Below are positions 23,807 to 32,532 of a DNA stretch of 32,532 nucleotides, in pieces. The stretch spans positions 1 through 32,532 of the forward strand of contig CADCTL010000283.1 of the NCBI GenBank assembly GCA_902805625.1. Direction: 5' to 3'. The notes beneath the pieces are model-generated. The model was given only the letters and a program-made list of their open reading frames with translations, was not told the DNA's origin and did no database searches. A program made the translations under genes and the position numbers. How positions within the stretch are numbered: position 1 is the stretch's first letter; each line of letters starts with the position of its first letter. The stretch is from an uncultured Acetobacteraceae bacterium (GTDB taxonomy: Bacteria > Pseudomonadota > Alphaproteobacteria > Acetobacterales > Acetobacteraceae).

Positions 23807-24514
23807 ATGCCGCTCGACCCCGCCACCAAGGCGCGCTTGGAGCAGATCTCCACCGCCACCGTCACCACGCTGCTGCTCAAGAAAGGCCTGCGGAACGTCT
23901 GGATGCGCGGGCCGCTGCCCTTCACCGCGTCCGCCCGCGGCAAGCGGCTGGTCGGACCCGCCTTCACCCTCCGCTTCGTGCCGGCGCGGGAGGATTTGGC
24001 GACGCCCGAGAGCTGGTCCTCGCCGCGCTCCACCCGCGCCGCCATCGAGGACATGCCGGCGGGCTGCATCGCCGTGGCGGACGCGATGGGCGTGGGGGAC
24101 GCCGGCATCTTCGGCGACATCCTCTGCGCTAGGCTGATGAAACGCGGCGTTTCGGCGCTGGTCACGGACGGCGTGGTGCGCGACGTGGCCGGGGTGGAGG
24201 GCACCGGCATGCCGGTCTGGAGCCGCGGCGGCGCGGCGCCCCCTTCCGTCGCCGGCCTCACCTTCGTCGGCTGGCAGGAGCCGGTGGGCTGCGGCGGCGT
24301 CGCGGTGTTCCCGGACGACGTGGTCGTGGCGGACGGGGACGGCGCGGTGTGCATCCCCGCAGCGCTGGTGGCCGATGTGGCGAACGGGGGCGAGGAGCAG
24401 GAGAGGCTGGAGGCGTGGATACTGGGCCGCGTCGAGGCGGGCGAAGCGCTGCCGGGCCTCTACCCGCCGAACGCCGAGAACAAGGCGCGCTACGAGGCGG
24501 AGAAGGAGCATTAG
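23807..24514 (+). CDS. RraA-like / HMG-aldolase family protein
   Basis: This 235-aa protein has the RraA-like fold shared by 4-hydroxy-4-methyl-2-oxoglutarate (HMG)/CHA aldolases and regulators of RNase E. It keeps the aldolase signature Gly-Asp-N20-Arg-Asp exactly (Gly103-Asp104, Arg125-Asp126), so an enzyme acting on 2-oxo acids is more likely than an RNase regulator. The segment CGGVAVFPDDVVVADGDG is also typical. The C-terminal tail (EALPGLYPPNAENKARYEAEK) resembles that of dicarboxylate-type relatives. ATG 23807 has AGGAGG about eleven bases upstream. The stop codon TAG is the edge of the first of two palindromes that separate it from the cyn operon; no pathway partner is adjacent. Confidence 0.87.
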   Translation: MPLDPATKARLEQISTATVTTLLLKKGLRNVWMRGPLPFTASARGKRLVGPAFTLRFVPAREDLATPESWSSPRSTRAAIEDMPAGCIAVADAMGVGDAGIFGDILCARLMKRGVSALVTDGVVRDVAGVEGTGMPVWSRGGAAPPSVAGLTFVGWQEPVGCGGVAVFPDDVVVADGDGAVCIPAALVADVANGGEEQERLEAWILGRVEAGEALPGLYPPNAENKARYEAEKEH

Positions 24515-24560
24515 AGCAGATCGCGCCTGACCGTACTCGGTCAGGCGCGTGAAGATGCTC
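24514..24560. repeat. Palindrome 1 (12-bp perfect stem)
   Basis: CGCGCCTGACCG (24522-24533), loop TACT, CGGTCAGGCGCG (24538-24549). Outside it GAGCA (24514-24518) pairs with TGCTC (24556-24560) after an internal loop. It shares the core TGACCG-N4-CGGTCA with palindrome 2. It lies directly after the rraA-like stop codon, so it could end that transcript, but there is no T-run after it. Confidence 0.75.
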
Positions 24561-24572
24561 GCCAAAACAACA

Positions 24573-24614
24573 GGCCAGAGCGCGCTGACCGGATACGGTC
24601 AGCGCGCTCTGGCC
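24573..24614. repeat. Palindrome 2 (19-bp perfect stem)
   Basis: Arms 24573-24591 and 24596-24614 are perfect reverse complements over 19 bp around the loop GATA. The core TGACCG-N4-CGGTCA repeats that of palindrome 1, with centres 58 bp apart. On the minus strand a T-rich stretch (GTTGTTTT) follows, so it could act as an intrinsic terminator in that direction; on the plus strand it does not. It is centred about 120-135 bp upstream of the sigma-54 promoter. Confidence 0.8.
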
Positions 24615-24700
24615 GCGGCCGCCTGTGCCCAGGATGAGGCCATGATGCCTCCGATGTAGGCACGCCCGCGCGCCCTTCCGTCGCCCTCCGGGGCGGAGAA

Positions 24701-24717
24701 CTGGCACGAGGGTTGCA
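24701..24717 (+). promoter_or_regulatory. Sigma-54 promoter of the cyn operon
   Basis: CTGGCACGAGGGTTGCA fits the -24/-12 consensus (YTGGCACG-N4-TTGCW) at every defined position, with GG (24703-24704) and GC (24715-24716) ten bases apart. Transcription should start near 24728, about 38 nt before the cynA start. Sigma-54 control with an NtrC-type activator fits genes for nitrogen scavenging. No NtrC consensus is evident upstream. Confidence 0.8.
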
Positions 24718-24765
24718 CCCCAGGGCCGAGGCGCCGCGCAAGGCACCGACACCCGGGAGGTCGCC

Positions 24766-26130
24766 ATGGCCCGTCTCTTCGCCGACCCCTTCGCCGCGTC
24801 CGCCGCGCCCTGCGCCTGCGGCGGTCGGCACGCGAACGCGCTGCTTTGCGCCGGCGAGCCTCCGGCGGACGGCACCGGCGCGCACGGCGAAGCGGCGGAG
24901 GCGGCCGTCCTCCGCGCCGTCCTCCCGCAGGACGAAACCCGCCGCGCCCTCCTCGGCCGCTTCGGCGCAGCCGCCGTGCTGGGCGCGCTCGCCGACGCCT
25001 TCCCCCTCGGCCGCGCGCGCGAAGCGCTGGCGCAGGGCGGGGGCGCCCCGCCCGAGAAGCGCGACCTCAAGATCGGCTTCATCCCCATCACCTGCGCCAC
25101 GCCCATCATCATGGCGCACCCGATGGGCTTCTACGGCCGCCACGGGCTGAACGTGGAGGTGGTGCGCACCGCCGGCTGGGCGGTGATCCGCGACAAGGCC
25201 ATCGCCCGCGAGTACGACGCCGCGCACATGCTGAGCCCGATGCCGCTGGCGATGAGCCTGGGTGCCGGCGTGGCGGCGCCGGTCCCGTGGGCCGTGGCCG
25301 CCATCGAGAACACCAACGGCCAGGCGATCACGCTTTCCAACAAGCACAAGGAGCGGCGCGACCCGAAGCAGTGGAAGGGCTTCCGCTTCGCCGTGCCCTT
25401 CGACTACTCCATGCACAACTACCTGCTGCGCCACTACTTGGCGGAGCACGGGCTGGACCCGGACCGCGACGTGCAGATCCGCGCCGTGCCGCCGCCCGAG
25501 ATGGTCGCCAACCTGCGCGCGGACAACATCGACGGCTACCTCGGCCCGGACCCGTTCAACCAGCGCGCCGTGTTCGACGGCGTGGGCTTCATCCACGTCC
25601 TGACGCGCGAGTTCTGGGACGGGCATCCGTGCTGCGCCTTCGCCGTCCCGCGGCAGATGGTGCAGGAAGCGCCCAACACCTTCGCCGCGCTGCTGCGCGC
25701 CATCGTCGAGGCGACCGCCCACGCCAACAAGCCGGAGAACCGCAAGGAGGTGGCGGCGGCGATCAGCGCGCAGAACTACCTGAACCAGCCGCAGACGGTG
25801 GTGGAGCAGGTGCTGACCGGCACCTACGCCGACGGGCTCGGCAAGGTGCAGCGGGTGCCGGAGCGCATCGGCTTCGACCCCTTCCCCTGGCACTCCATGG
25901 CGGTGTGGATACTCACGCAGATGAAGCGCTGGGGGCAGGTGCGCCAGGACCTCGACTACGCGCAAGTGGCGGAGCAGGTCTTTCTCGCCCTCGACGCCGG
26001 CCGGGTGATGCGCGAGCAGGGGCTGCCGGTGCCGGCCTCGCCGATGCGGGGCTTCACCGTGATGGGCCGCGAGTTCGACCCGGCGCAACCGGCCGCCTGG
26101 ACCGAGCGCGGCATCCGCACCGGCGCATGA
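24766..26130 (+). CDS. cynA: CynA-like cyanate-binding protein of NrtA/CmpA family
   Basis: This 454-aa substrate-binding protein belongs to the nitrate/bicarbonate/cyanate family, with KIGFIPITCATPIIMAHPMGFY, MLSPMPLAMSLGAG, FDYSMHNYLLRHYLAEHGL and GYLGPDPFNQRAVFDG. Cyanate is inferred as ligand because the operon ends in cyanase; nitrate or bicarbonate cannot be excluded from this gene alone. Unusually, a 56-residue extension precedes the export signal and contains Cys16, Cys18, His22 and Cys28 (CACGGRH...C). The twin-arginine-like pair Arg59-Arg60 in RRALLGRFGAAAV follows. GGGAGG lies six bases before ATG 24766. ATGA overlap with the permease gene. Confidence 0.85.
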   Translation: MARLFADPFAASAAPCACGGRHANALLCAGEPPADGTGAHGEAAEAAVLRAVLPQDETRRALLGRFGAAAVLGALADAFPLGRAREALAQGGGAPPEKRDLKIGFIPITCATPIIMAHPMGFYGRHGLNVEVVRTAGWAVIRDKAIAREYDAAHMLSPMPLAMSLGAGVAAPVPWAVAAIENTNGQAITLSNKHKERRDPKQWKGFRFAVPFDYSMHNYLLRHYLAEHGLDPDRDVQIRAVPPPEMVANLRADNIDGYLGPDPFNQRAVFDGVGFIHVLTREFWDGHPCCAFAVPRQMVQEAPNTFAALLRAIVEATAHANKPENRKEVAAAISAQNYLNQPQTVVEQVLTGTYADGLGKVQRVPERIGFDPFPWHSMAVWILTQMKRWGQVRQDLDYAQVAEQVFLALDAGRVMREQGLPVPASPMRGFTVMGREFDPAQPAAWTERGIRTGA

Positions 26131-26978
26131 ACCGGACCGTGCCCGCTTGGCGCTCAGCGGTGCTGTCGCTGGTGCTGCTGGCGCTGTTCCTCGGCGCGTG
26201 GGAACTCGCCGCCGGCACCGGCGCGGGCGGCAGCGGCGAGGCCGTGGACCCTGAATACGCCGCGCTGGTGGGGCAAGCCGCCGCCACGGGCGGGCAGACG
26301 CCCTTCCCGCGCCCGAGCGAGATCGGCGCGCGGCTGTGGGAACTGCTGCGCGACCCGTTCTACGTGCGCGGCACGAACGACCAAGGCATCGGCGTGCAGA
26401 TCGCCTATTCGCTGCTGCGCGTCGGCGCGGGCTTCGGCATAGCGGCGCTGGTGGCGATCCCGCTCGGCTTCCTCATCGGCATGAGCCCGCTGCTCTCGGG
26501 CGCGCTGAACCCCTTCATCCAGGTGCTGCGGCCGGTCTCGCCGCTCGCCTGGATGCCGCTCGCGCTCTACACCATCAAGGACAGCGCGATCTCCTCCGTC
26601 TTCGTCATTTTCATCTGCTCGCTCTGGCCGATGCTGCTGAACACGGCGTTCGGTGTGGCCGGCGTGCGGCGGGAGTGGCTGAACGTGGCGCGCACCCTGG
26701 AGGCGGGGACTTGGCGCACCGCCTTCCGCGTGATCCTGCCGGCCGCTGCGCCAACCATCCTGACCGGGGCGCGCATCTCGGTCGGCATCGCATGGCTGGT
26801 GATCGTGGCGGCGGAGATGCTCGTGGGCGGCACGGGCATCGGCTACTGGGTGTGGAACCAGTGGAACAACCTGTCGCTGGCCGACATCGTCATCGCCATC
26901 CTGCTGATCGGCGTGGTGGGCCTGTTGCTGGACCGCCTGCTCGGCGCTCTGGCGCGCGGCGTGGCCTGGCAGGACTGA
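26127..26978 (+). CDS. cynB: Cyanate ABC transporter permease (NrtB family)
   Basis: This 283-aa inner-membrane permease starts with a signal-anchor helix (residues 10-30) and has five or six further helices. The EAA loop NVARTLEAGTWRTAFRVILPAAAPTILTGARIS meets the ATPase. The segment RPVSPLAWMPLALYTIKDS is typical of nitrate/sulfonate/taurine-type permeases. A 45-residue periplasmic loop with FPRPSEIGARLWELLRDPFY follows the first helix. ATG 26127 overlaps the cynA stop by four bases, and the ATPase gene starts four bases after the stop, so the three are made as a set. Confidence 0.87.
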   Translation: MNRTVPAWRSAVLSLVLLALFLGAWELAAGTGAGGSGEAVDPEYAALVGQAAATGGQTPFPRPSEIGARLWELLRDPFYVRGTNDQGIGVQIAYSLLRVGAGFGIAALVAIPLGFLIGMSPLLSGALNPFIQVLRPVSPLAWMPLALYTIKDSAISSVFVIFICSLWPMLLNTAFGVAGVRREWLNVARTLEAGTWRTAFRVILPAAAPTILTGARISVGIAWLVIVAAEMLVGGTGIGYWVWNQWNNLSLADIVIAILLIGVVGLLLDRLLGALARGVAWQD

Positions 26979-26982
26979 GGCG

Positions 26983-27846
26983 ATGCACGGGGACTACGTC
27001 TCGGTTGAGGGCGTTTCGCGCCGGTACCCCGGCCATGTCGTGTTCCGCGACCTCCACTTCGGCGTGCGGCGGGGCGAGTTCGTCTGCCTCGTCGGGCATT
27101 CCGGCTGCGGCAAGACCACGGTGCTGAACATCCTCGCCGGGCTGGACGCGCCGGACGGCGGCGGCGTGATCGTGGACGGGCAGGAGATCACAGGCCCCTC
27201 GCTCGACCGCGCGGTGATCTTCCAGTCGCACGCGCTGATGCCTTGGCTCACAGCGCAGGGCAACGTGGCCTTCGCCCTCTCCTGCCGCCACCGCGGCTGG
27301 CCGCGTGCGCGGGTGCGGGAGGCGGCGCGCGCGGCGCTGGAGAAGGTGGGGTTGGGCGGTGCCGCCGACCGCAAGCCGTCCCAGCTCTCCGGCGGCATGA
27401 AGCAACGGGTGGGCATCGCCCGGGCGCTGGCGCTCGACCCCAAGATGCTGCTGATGGACGAGCCCTTCAGCGCGCTCGACGCCCTCACCCGCGGCGCCTT
27501 GCAGGACGAGGTGGCGCGGCTGGTGGCGGAAGCGAACCAGACCGCCTTCATGATCACCCACGACGTGGACGAGGCGATCCTGCTCGCCGACCGCATCCTG
27601 CTGATGACCAACGGCCCGGACGCGCGCGTGGCGGAGGTGGTGGTGAACACCCTGCCAAAGCCGCGCACCCGCGCCGCGCTGCACAAGCTGCCGGGCTACC
27701 ATCCGCTGCGCGACCACGTCATGGATTTCCTGCTGACGCGCAGCCGCACCCTCGCCGGCGCGCCGGCGCCGGGCTGGGACGCGAAGGCGCCGCCGGAAGT
27801 GCGGCCCGCGGCGGGCGCGCCGCCGCTTGGGGCGGCCGCCGAGTGA
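26983..27846 (+). CDS. cynD: Cyanate ABC transporter ATPase (NrtD family)
   Basis: This 287-aa ABC ATPase has Walker A GHSGCGKTT (residues 38-46), Q-loop IFQSHALMPW, signature LSGGMKQRVGIARA, Walker B LLMDEP, D-loop SALD and the switch histidine in MITHDVDEA. It drives uptake through the CynB permease. The C-terminal tail after about residue 250 is Ala/Pro-rich and likely disordered; there is no fused substrate-binding domain of the NrtC kind. The stop is 28 nt before cynS, so ammonia release from cyanate is coupled to its import by one transcript. Confidence 0.88.
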   Translation: MHGDYVSVEGVSRRYPGHVVFRDLHFGVRRGEFVCLVGHSGCGKTTVLNILAGLDAPDGGGVIVDGQEITGPSLDRAVIFQSHALMPWLTAQGNVAFALSCRHRGWPRARVREAARAALEKVGLGGAADRKPSQLSGGMKQRVGIARALALDPKMLLMDEPFSALDALTRGALQDEVARLVAEANQTAFMITHDVDEAILLADRILLMTNGPDARVAEVVVNTLPKPRTRAALHKLPGYHPLRDHVMDFLLTRSRTLAGAPAPGWDAKAPPEVRPAAGAPPLGAAAE

Positions 27847-27874
27847 CACCGTTCGCACAAGGAGACAGGGGCGG

Positions 27875-28321
27875 ATGAACGACGTTAAGACCGAACTAGG
27901 ACGGAAGATCCTCAAGCTGAAGAAGGCGAAGGGCTTGAAGTGGTCCGACGTCGCCACCCGCATCGGCATGAGCCCGGTTTGGACCTGCGCGCTCTGCATG
28001 GGCCAGATGTCGGCGGAGCCGCGCCACGCGCGGGGCGTGGCGGAGGTCTTCGGCCTCGACGAGGAGGAGGAAGCGACCCTCTGCGAGATCCCCTACCGCG
28101 GCGCCCAACCCATGCCGCCGACGGACCCGCTGGTCTACCGCTTCTACGAGCTGGTGCTGGTCTACGGCACGAGCTGGAAGGAGATGATCCACGAGGAGTT
28201 CGGCGACGGCATCATGTCCGCCATCGACTACGACATGGTCCTCGAACGCCAGCCCGACCAGAAGGGCGACCGCGTGCGGATCACCATGAGCGGCAAGTTC
28301 CTGCCCTACAAGCGCTACTGA
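27875..28321 (+). CDS. cynS: Cyanase
   Basis: This 148-aa cytoplasmic enzyme turns cyanate and bicarbonate into carbamate and CO2; carbamate then yields ammonia and a second CO2. The catalytic triad of the family is present: Arg89 and Glu92 in [12 protein letters not shown] and Ser115 in [11 protein letters not shown] (Arg96, Glu99 and Ser122 in E. coli). The N-terminal part ([17 protein letters not shown]) is the helix-turn-helix-like dimer domain, and the C-terminus GKFLPYKRY is intact. ATG 27875 is preceded by AGGAG. The last seven bases overlap the end of ureG on the opposite strand. Confidence 0.97.
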   Translation: MNDVKTELGRKILKLKKAKGLKWSDVATRIGMSPVWTCALCMGQMSAEPRHARGVAEVFGLDEEEEATLCEIPYRGAQPMPPTDPLVYRFYELVLVYGTSWKEMIHEEFGDGIMSAIDYDMVLERQPDQKGDRVRITMSGKFLPYKRY

Positions 28322-28959
28322 GGCGCCACGTAAGGCACGGCGCTGCCTGTGCGCGCGAGGCCGCCCGCCTCCACGACGAAGGCGGCTATCTCGGCCGTGC
28401 CTTGGTCCTCCTTCAAGTTGGTGAACACGAAGGGCCGCATCCCGCGCATCCGCCGCGCGTCGCGGTCCATCACCGAGAGGTCGGCGCCGACCAGCGGCGC
28501 GAGGTCGATCTTGTTGATCACCAGCAGGTCGGAGCGCGTGATGCCCGGCCCGCCCTTGCGTGGGATCTTGTCGCCGGCCGCCACGTCGATGACGTAGATG
28601 GTGAGGTCGGCCAGCTCCGGGCTGAAGGTGGCGGCCAAGTTGTCGCCGCCGCTCTCGATGAAGAGCAGTTCCAGCGCGGGGAAGCGCTCCACCATGTCCT
28701 GCACCGCAGCCAAGTTGATGGAGGCGTCCTCGCGGATGGCGGTGTGCGGGCAGCCGCCGGTCTCCACGCCGGCGATGCGCTCCGGCGGAAGCGCGCCGGC
28801 GCGCGTCAGGAACTCGGCGTCCTCGCGCGTGTAGATGTCATTGGTGATGACCGCGACGTCGTGCGCGCCGCGGAGGCGCCGGCACAGGCGCTCGGTCAGC
28901 GCGGTCTTGCCGGAGCCCACCGGGCCGCCGATGCCAACCCTGAATGGCCCGTTGCTCAT
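28315..28959 (-). CDS. ureG: Urease accessory GTPase
   Basis: This 214-aa SIMIBI-class GTPase delivers nickel to apo-urease with UreE, UreF and UreD. It has the P-loop GGPVGSGKT (residues 11-19), [13 protein letters not shown], the metal-site motif [15 protein letters not shown] with the Cys-Pro-His nickel/zinc ligands, [18 protein letters not shown], and the guanine-binding NKIDLA. It is full length. ATG 28959 overlaps the ureF stop by four bases. It is the last gene of the cluster, and its stop lies inside the end of cynS. Confidence 0.96.
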   Translation of the reverse strand: MSNGPFRVGIGGPVGSGKTALTERLCRRLRGAHDVAVITNDIYTREDAEFLTRAGALPPERIAGVETGGCPHTAIREDASINLAAVQDMVERFPALELLFIESGGDNLAATFSPELADLTIYVIDVAAGDKIPRKGGPGITRSDLLVINKIDLAPLVGADLSVMDRDARRMRGMRPFVFTNLKEDQGTAEIAAFVVEAGGLARTGSAVPYVAPQ

Positions 28960-29654
28960 GAGCGGAACAGCCTCGTGTACTGGGTTTCGTGGCGCATGGA
29001 GAGGAGGTCGATCGTCGGCGTGGCGGTGCCGAGACGGTCGAGGTCCGCGACGAGCGCCACGTCCGCCGCGGCCTCGATGACCGGGTGAAGCGCAGCCGTG
29101 GCGATCTGCCCGTCAGTCTGCCCGAGCGGCACCAGCCTGACGCCCGCTGAAACCAAGTTGGCCGCGAAGGCGCCGAGCCAGCCCGCCAGCGCCGGGCGCA
29201 GCGGCACGCCATGGAAGCCAGCCGCGGCGCCGAAAGCCACGGCCGCCGAGAGCCGGCGCGGGTGCCGCGCGGCGAAGGCGGCGAGGTGCGCTTCCGGCCA
29301 AGCGGCCTGCGTCACGGCGGCGAAGGCCGCGCCCTGTTGCAAGGACTCGAGCGCCGTTTCCGCTGTGCCGCGCCAAGCGGCCGCGAGCGCGGCCGCGTCG
29401 TCCAACGCCGGGCCGTCCCCGTCCTGCGCCGCGCGCCACGCGGCGGCGAGCAGCGCGCCGTCCACGCGCCCCGTGCCCGCGCGCAGCACGGCGGCGACGT
29501 AGCCCACCAGACCGGCGCGGTCGCGCACGGAGCCCGCCTCCACCGCCGCCTCCAGCCCGTGGCTGTAGCTGAAGCCGCCCACCGGGTAGGCGGGCGAGAG
29601 CCACGCCAGCAGCCGGTAGAGCGCGGCGGGCTCAATCGTGATGATGGTGGCCAT
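28956..29654 (-). CDS. ureF: Urease accessory protein UreF
   Basis: This 232-aa helical chaperone bridges UreD-bound urease and UreG. The family start [29 protein letters not shown] is clear, and the C-terminal [13 protein letters not shown] is the usual end. ATG 29654 sits inside the last codons of ureE: the bases that encode the UreE tail HPHGHHHHD in one frame encode the UreF N-terminus MATIITIE in another, a 23-nt overlap. There is no separate ribosome binding site, so translation is likely coupled to ureE. Confidence 0.93.
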   Translation of the reverse strand: MATIITIEPAALYRLLAWLSPAYPVGGFSYSHGLEAAVEAGSVRDRAGLVGYVAAVLRAGTGRVDGALLAAAWRAAQDGDGPALDDAAALAAAWRGTAETALESLQQGAAFAAVTQAAWPEAHLAAFAARHPRRLSAAVAFGAAAGFHGVPLRPALAGWLGAFAANLVSAGVRLVPLGQTDGQIATAALHPVIEAAADVALVADLDRLGTATPTIDLLSMRHETQYTRLFRS

Positions 29655-30126
29655 GCGGGTGCGAGGGTTGCCGGTTGTGCTCGCCGTAGGCGCCGCCCTC
29701 CGGGTCGAAGGGCTCGGACACTTGGCGGACCCCGGCGCCGAGGCCGCGCAGCATCTCCACGATGACGTGGTCGTCGCGGATGAGCAGCCGCCCGGCCTCG
29801 ATCCGGGCCGGCAGATGCCGGTTGCCGAGATGCCAAGCGAGGCGCGCGAGCTGCGCGGGCGTGTCCGCCGTGACCTCGACGAGCGGCTCGGGCGCCGCGC
29901 GCACCAGCACGAAGCCGCCGTTCTCCAGCGCCAGCCCGTCGCCGTCGCGCAGGACAGCCGCTTCCGGCAGGTCGAGGAGGAAGGCGAGGCCCCCCTCCGC
30001 GATGTAGCGCCGGCGGCGGCGGTGCCGGTCGTCGAAGTCGAGCGTGACGGCGCCGCGCGTGTCCGCCGCCGGCCACTGCCCGGCCGGCTTCACGGCGGTC
30101 GCGCGCGGCAAGGCGTTCTCGTCCAT
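29632..30126 (-). CDS. ureE: Urease accessory nickel chaperone UreE
   Basis: This 164-aa nickel metallochaperone has an N-terminal peptide-binding domain with [19 protein letters not shown] and [18 protein letters not shown]. The C-terminal metal-binding domain contains [12 protein letters not shown], with the conserved metal-site His, and [14 protein letters not shown]. It ends in a histidine-rich tail HPHGHHHHD that can hold extra nickel. ATG 30126 lies 8 nt after the ureC stop. The last 23 bases are shared with the start of ureF. Confidence 0.94.
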   Translation of the reverse strand: MDENALPRATAVKPAGQWPAADTRGAVTLDFDDRHRRRRRYIAEGGLAFLLDLPEAAVLRDGDGLALENGGFVLVRAAPEPLVEVTADTPAQLARLAWHLGNRHLPARIEAGRLLIRDDHVIVEMLRGLGAGVRQVSEPFDPEGGAYGEHNRQPSHPHGHHHHD

Positions 30127-30134
30127 GGCGCCCC

Positions 30135-31846
<1,712 letters not shown>

Positions 31847-31847
<1 letters not shown>

Positions 31848-32152
31848 CAGAGCGGCCCCTCCACTTCGCCGCGGAAGCCATGCACCACGCGCGCCCCCGC
31901 GAAGGGGATGAGCGAAACGCGGCGCGTTTGCCCAGGCTCGAAGCGCACGGCAGTTCCGGCGGGGATGTTGAGGCGCCGGCCGCGCGCCGCAGCCCGGTCG
32001 AAGGACAGGGAGGGGTTGGTCTCCGCGAAGTGGTAGTGGCTGCCCACCTGCACCGGCCGGTCGCCCGTGTTCGCCACCTCAACCTCCACGGCTTCACGGC
32101 CGGCGTTCAGCTCGATCTCGCCGGCGGCGGGGAACACCTCGCCCGGGACCAT
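31847..32152 (-). CDS. ureB: Urease beta subunit
   Basis: This 101-aa structural subunit of the three-chain bacterial urease contains [39 protein letters not shown], the central beta core, and [14 protein letters not shown]. It is full length and not fused to ureA. Its start shares one base with the ureA stop (TGATG). Confidence 0.97.
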
Positions 32153-32454
32153 CAGCGGATCGGCTGGTGGATGGTGACGAGCTTGGTGCCGTCCGGGAAG
32201 GTGGCCTCCACCTGCACGTCGTGGATCATCTCCGCGATGCCCTCCATGACCTGGTCGCGCGTGACGACCGCGGCGCCGTCGCGCATCAGCTCCGCCACGC
32301 TGCGGCCGTCGCGCGCGCCTTCCACGACGTGGTCGGTGATGAGGGCCACCGCCTCCGGGTGGTTCAGCCTCACGCCGCGCTCCAGCCGGCGGCGCGCGAC
32401 CTGCGCCGCCACGGCGACCAGCAGCTTGTCCTTCTCGCGCGGCGTCAGGTTCAT
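32152..32454 (-). CDS. ureA: Urease gamma subunit
   Basis: This 100-aa subunit begins [23 protein letters not shown] and contains [27 protein letters not shown], ending in [17 protein letters not shown], the standard full-length UreA. ATG 32454 lies 42 nt after the preceding ureD-like stop. A GGAG-type ribosome binding site (AAGGAG) is present about 12 bases upstream. Confidence 0.97.
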   Translation of the reverse strand: MNLTPREKDKLLVAVAAQVARRRLERGVRLNHPEAVALITDHVVEGARDGRSVAELMRDGAAVVTRDQVMEGIAEMIHDVQVEATFPDGTKLVTIHQPIR

Positions 32455-32496
32455 GCGGGGCCCGGCTCCTTCCGCGCGATCATGGCGCGGGGCGCC

Positions 32497-32532
32497 TCAC
32501 GTCGTCCACAGCCGGGGCATGCGCGGCGGCAG
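32497..32532 (-). CDS. ureD: 3' end of ureD (partial at right edge)
   Basis: The last 36 bases encode, on the minus strand, LPPRMPRLWTT followed by TGA (32497-32499). UreD proteins often end in a similar (L/P)PR(I/L)W motif, and ureD commonly precedes ureA. The position 42 nt ahead of ureA on the same strand fits. With only eleven residues visible, the call rests mainly on context. Confidence 0.55.
   Translation of the reverse strand: MPPRMPRLWTT

Noticed and set aside
24522-24614. CRISPR-like array
   Set aside because: There are only two palindromes with different arms and no spacer-repeat periodicity, and no cas genes.
24766-27846. Nitrate or taurine transporter
   Set aside because: The binding protein, permease and ATPase could serve nitrate by family, but no nitrate reductase is present and cyanase directly follows in the same operon.

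Overview
The window is uniformly GC-rich and densely coded, with short intergenic gaps, frequent 1-4 nt stop/start overlaps and GTG/TTG starts. Family content (Bug/TctC binding protein, HWE-type kinase, SoeABC-like molybdoenzyme, CynABD-CynS, urease cluster with a His-tailed UreE) suggests an alphaproteobacterium, most likely Rhodospirillales/Acetobacteraceae. That placement is an inference from gene families, not from a phylogenetic marker. No rRNA, tRNA, CRISPR array, insertion sequence or phage gene was seen.

Layout: (1) 1-2.7 kb: the 3' end of an unrecognised gene, a small membrane protein, a membrane-anchored alpha/beta hydrolase on the minus strand, and two copies of a short dispersed repeat built from 8-bp units that read TAAGGAGG on the minus strand. 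(2) 2.7-4.1 kb: a DUF4214-M14 zinc carboxypeptidase. (3) 4.4-6.7 kb, plus strand: a TupBCA-type tungstate/molybdate ABC transporter behind a GC-rich hairpin leader. (4) 6.8-13.0 kb, minus strand: a four-gene signalling operon that I read as a variant Rpf/DSF quorum-sensing system: HWE histidine kinase, RpfG-like receiver fused to PAS (no HD-GYP), RpfC-type hybrid kinase, and the DSF synthase RpfF. An AT-rich regulatory island sits in front of rpfF. (5) 13.4-15.0 kb: a glutathione S-transferase and an orphan TctC protein. (6) 15.2-19.8 kb: soeABC-like sulfite dehydrogenase. (7) 19.8-23.7 kb: Uma2 nuclease-fold protein, orphan peptide-type binding protein, and a secreted protein made of five copies of a two-cysteine repeat. 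(8) 23.8-28.3 kb: an RraA/HMG-aldolase-like protein, two strong palindromes, a consensus sigma-54 promoter, and the cynABD-cynS cyanate uptake and cyanase operon. (9) 28.3-32.5 kb, minus strand: ureD(3' end)-ureA-B-C-E-F-G, meeting cynS tail to tail with a 7-nt overlap.

How the parts fit: the right end is a nitrogen-scavenging block. Cyanase turns cyanate plus bicarbonate into ammonia and CO2, urease turns urea into ammonia and CO2, and the sigma-54 promoter fits nitrogen (NtrC-type) control. The Tup transporter could supply metal to the one bis-MGD enzyme in the window, SoeA, although Tup proteins usually favour tungstate and Soe enzymes are known as molybdenum enzymes. The least ordinary region is the rpf operon: the catalytic glutamate pair of RpfF, the RpfC-like membrane sensor, and a receiver in the rpfG position that has lost both the usual output domain and the usual switch lysine point to a DSF circuit wired differently from that of Xanthomonas.
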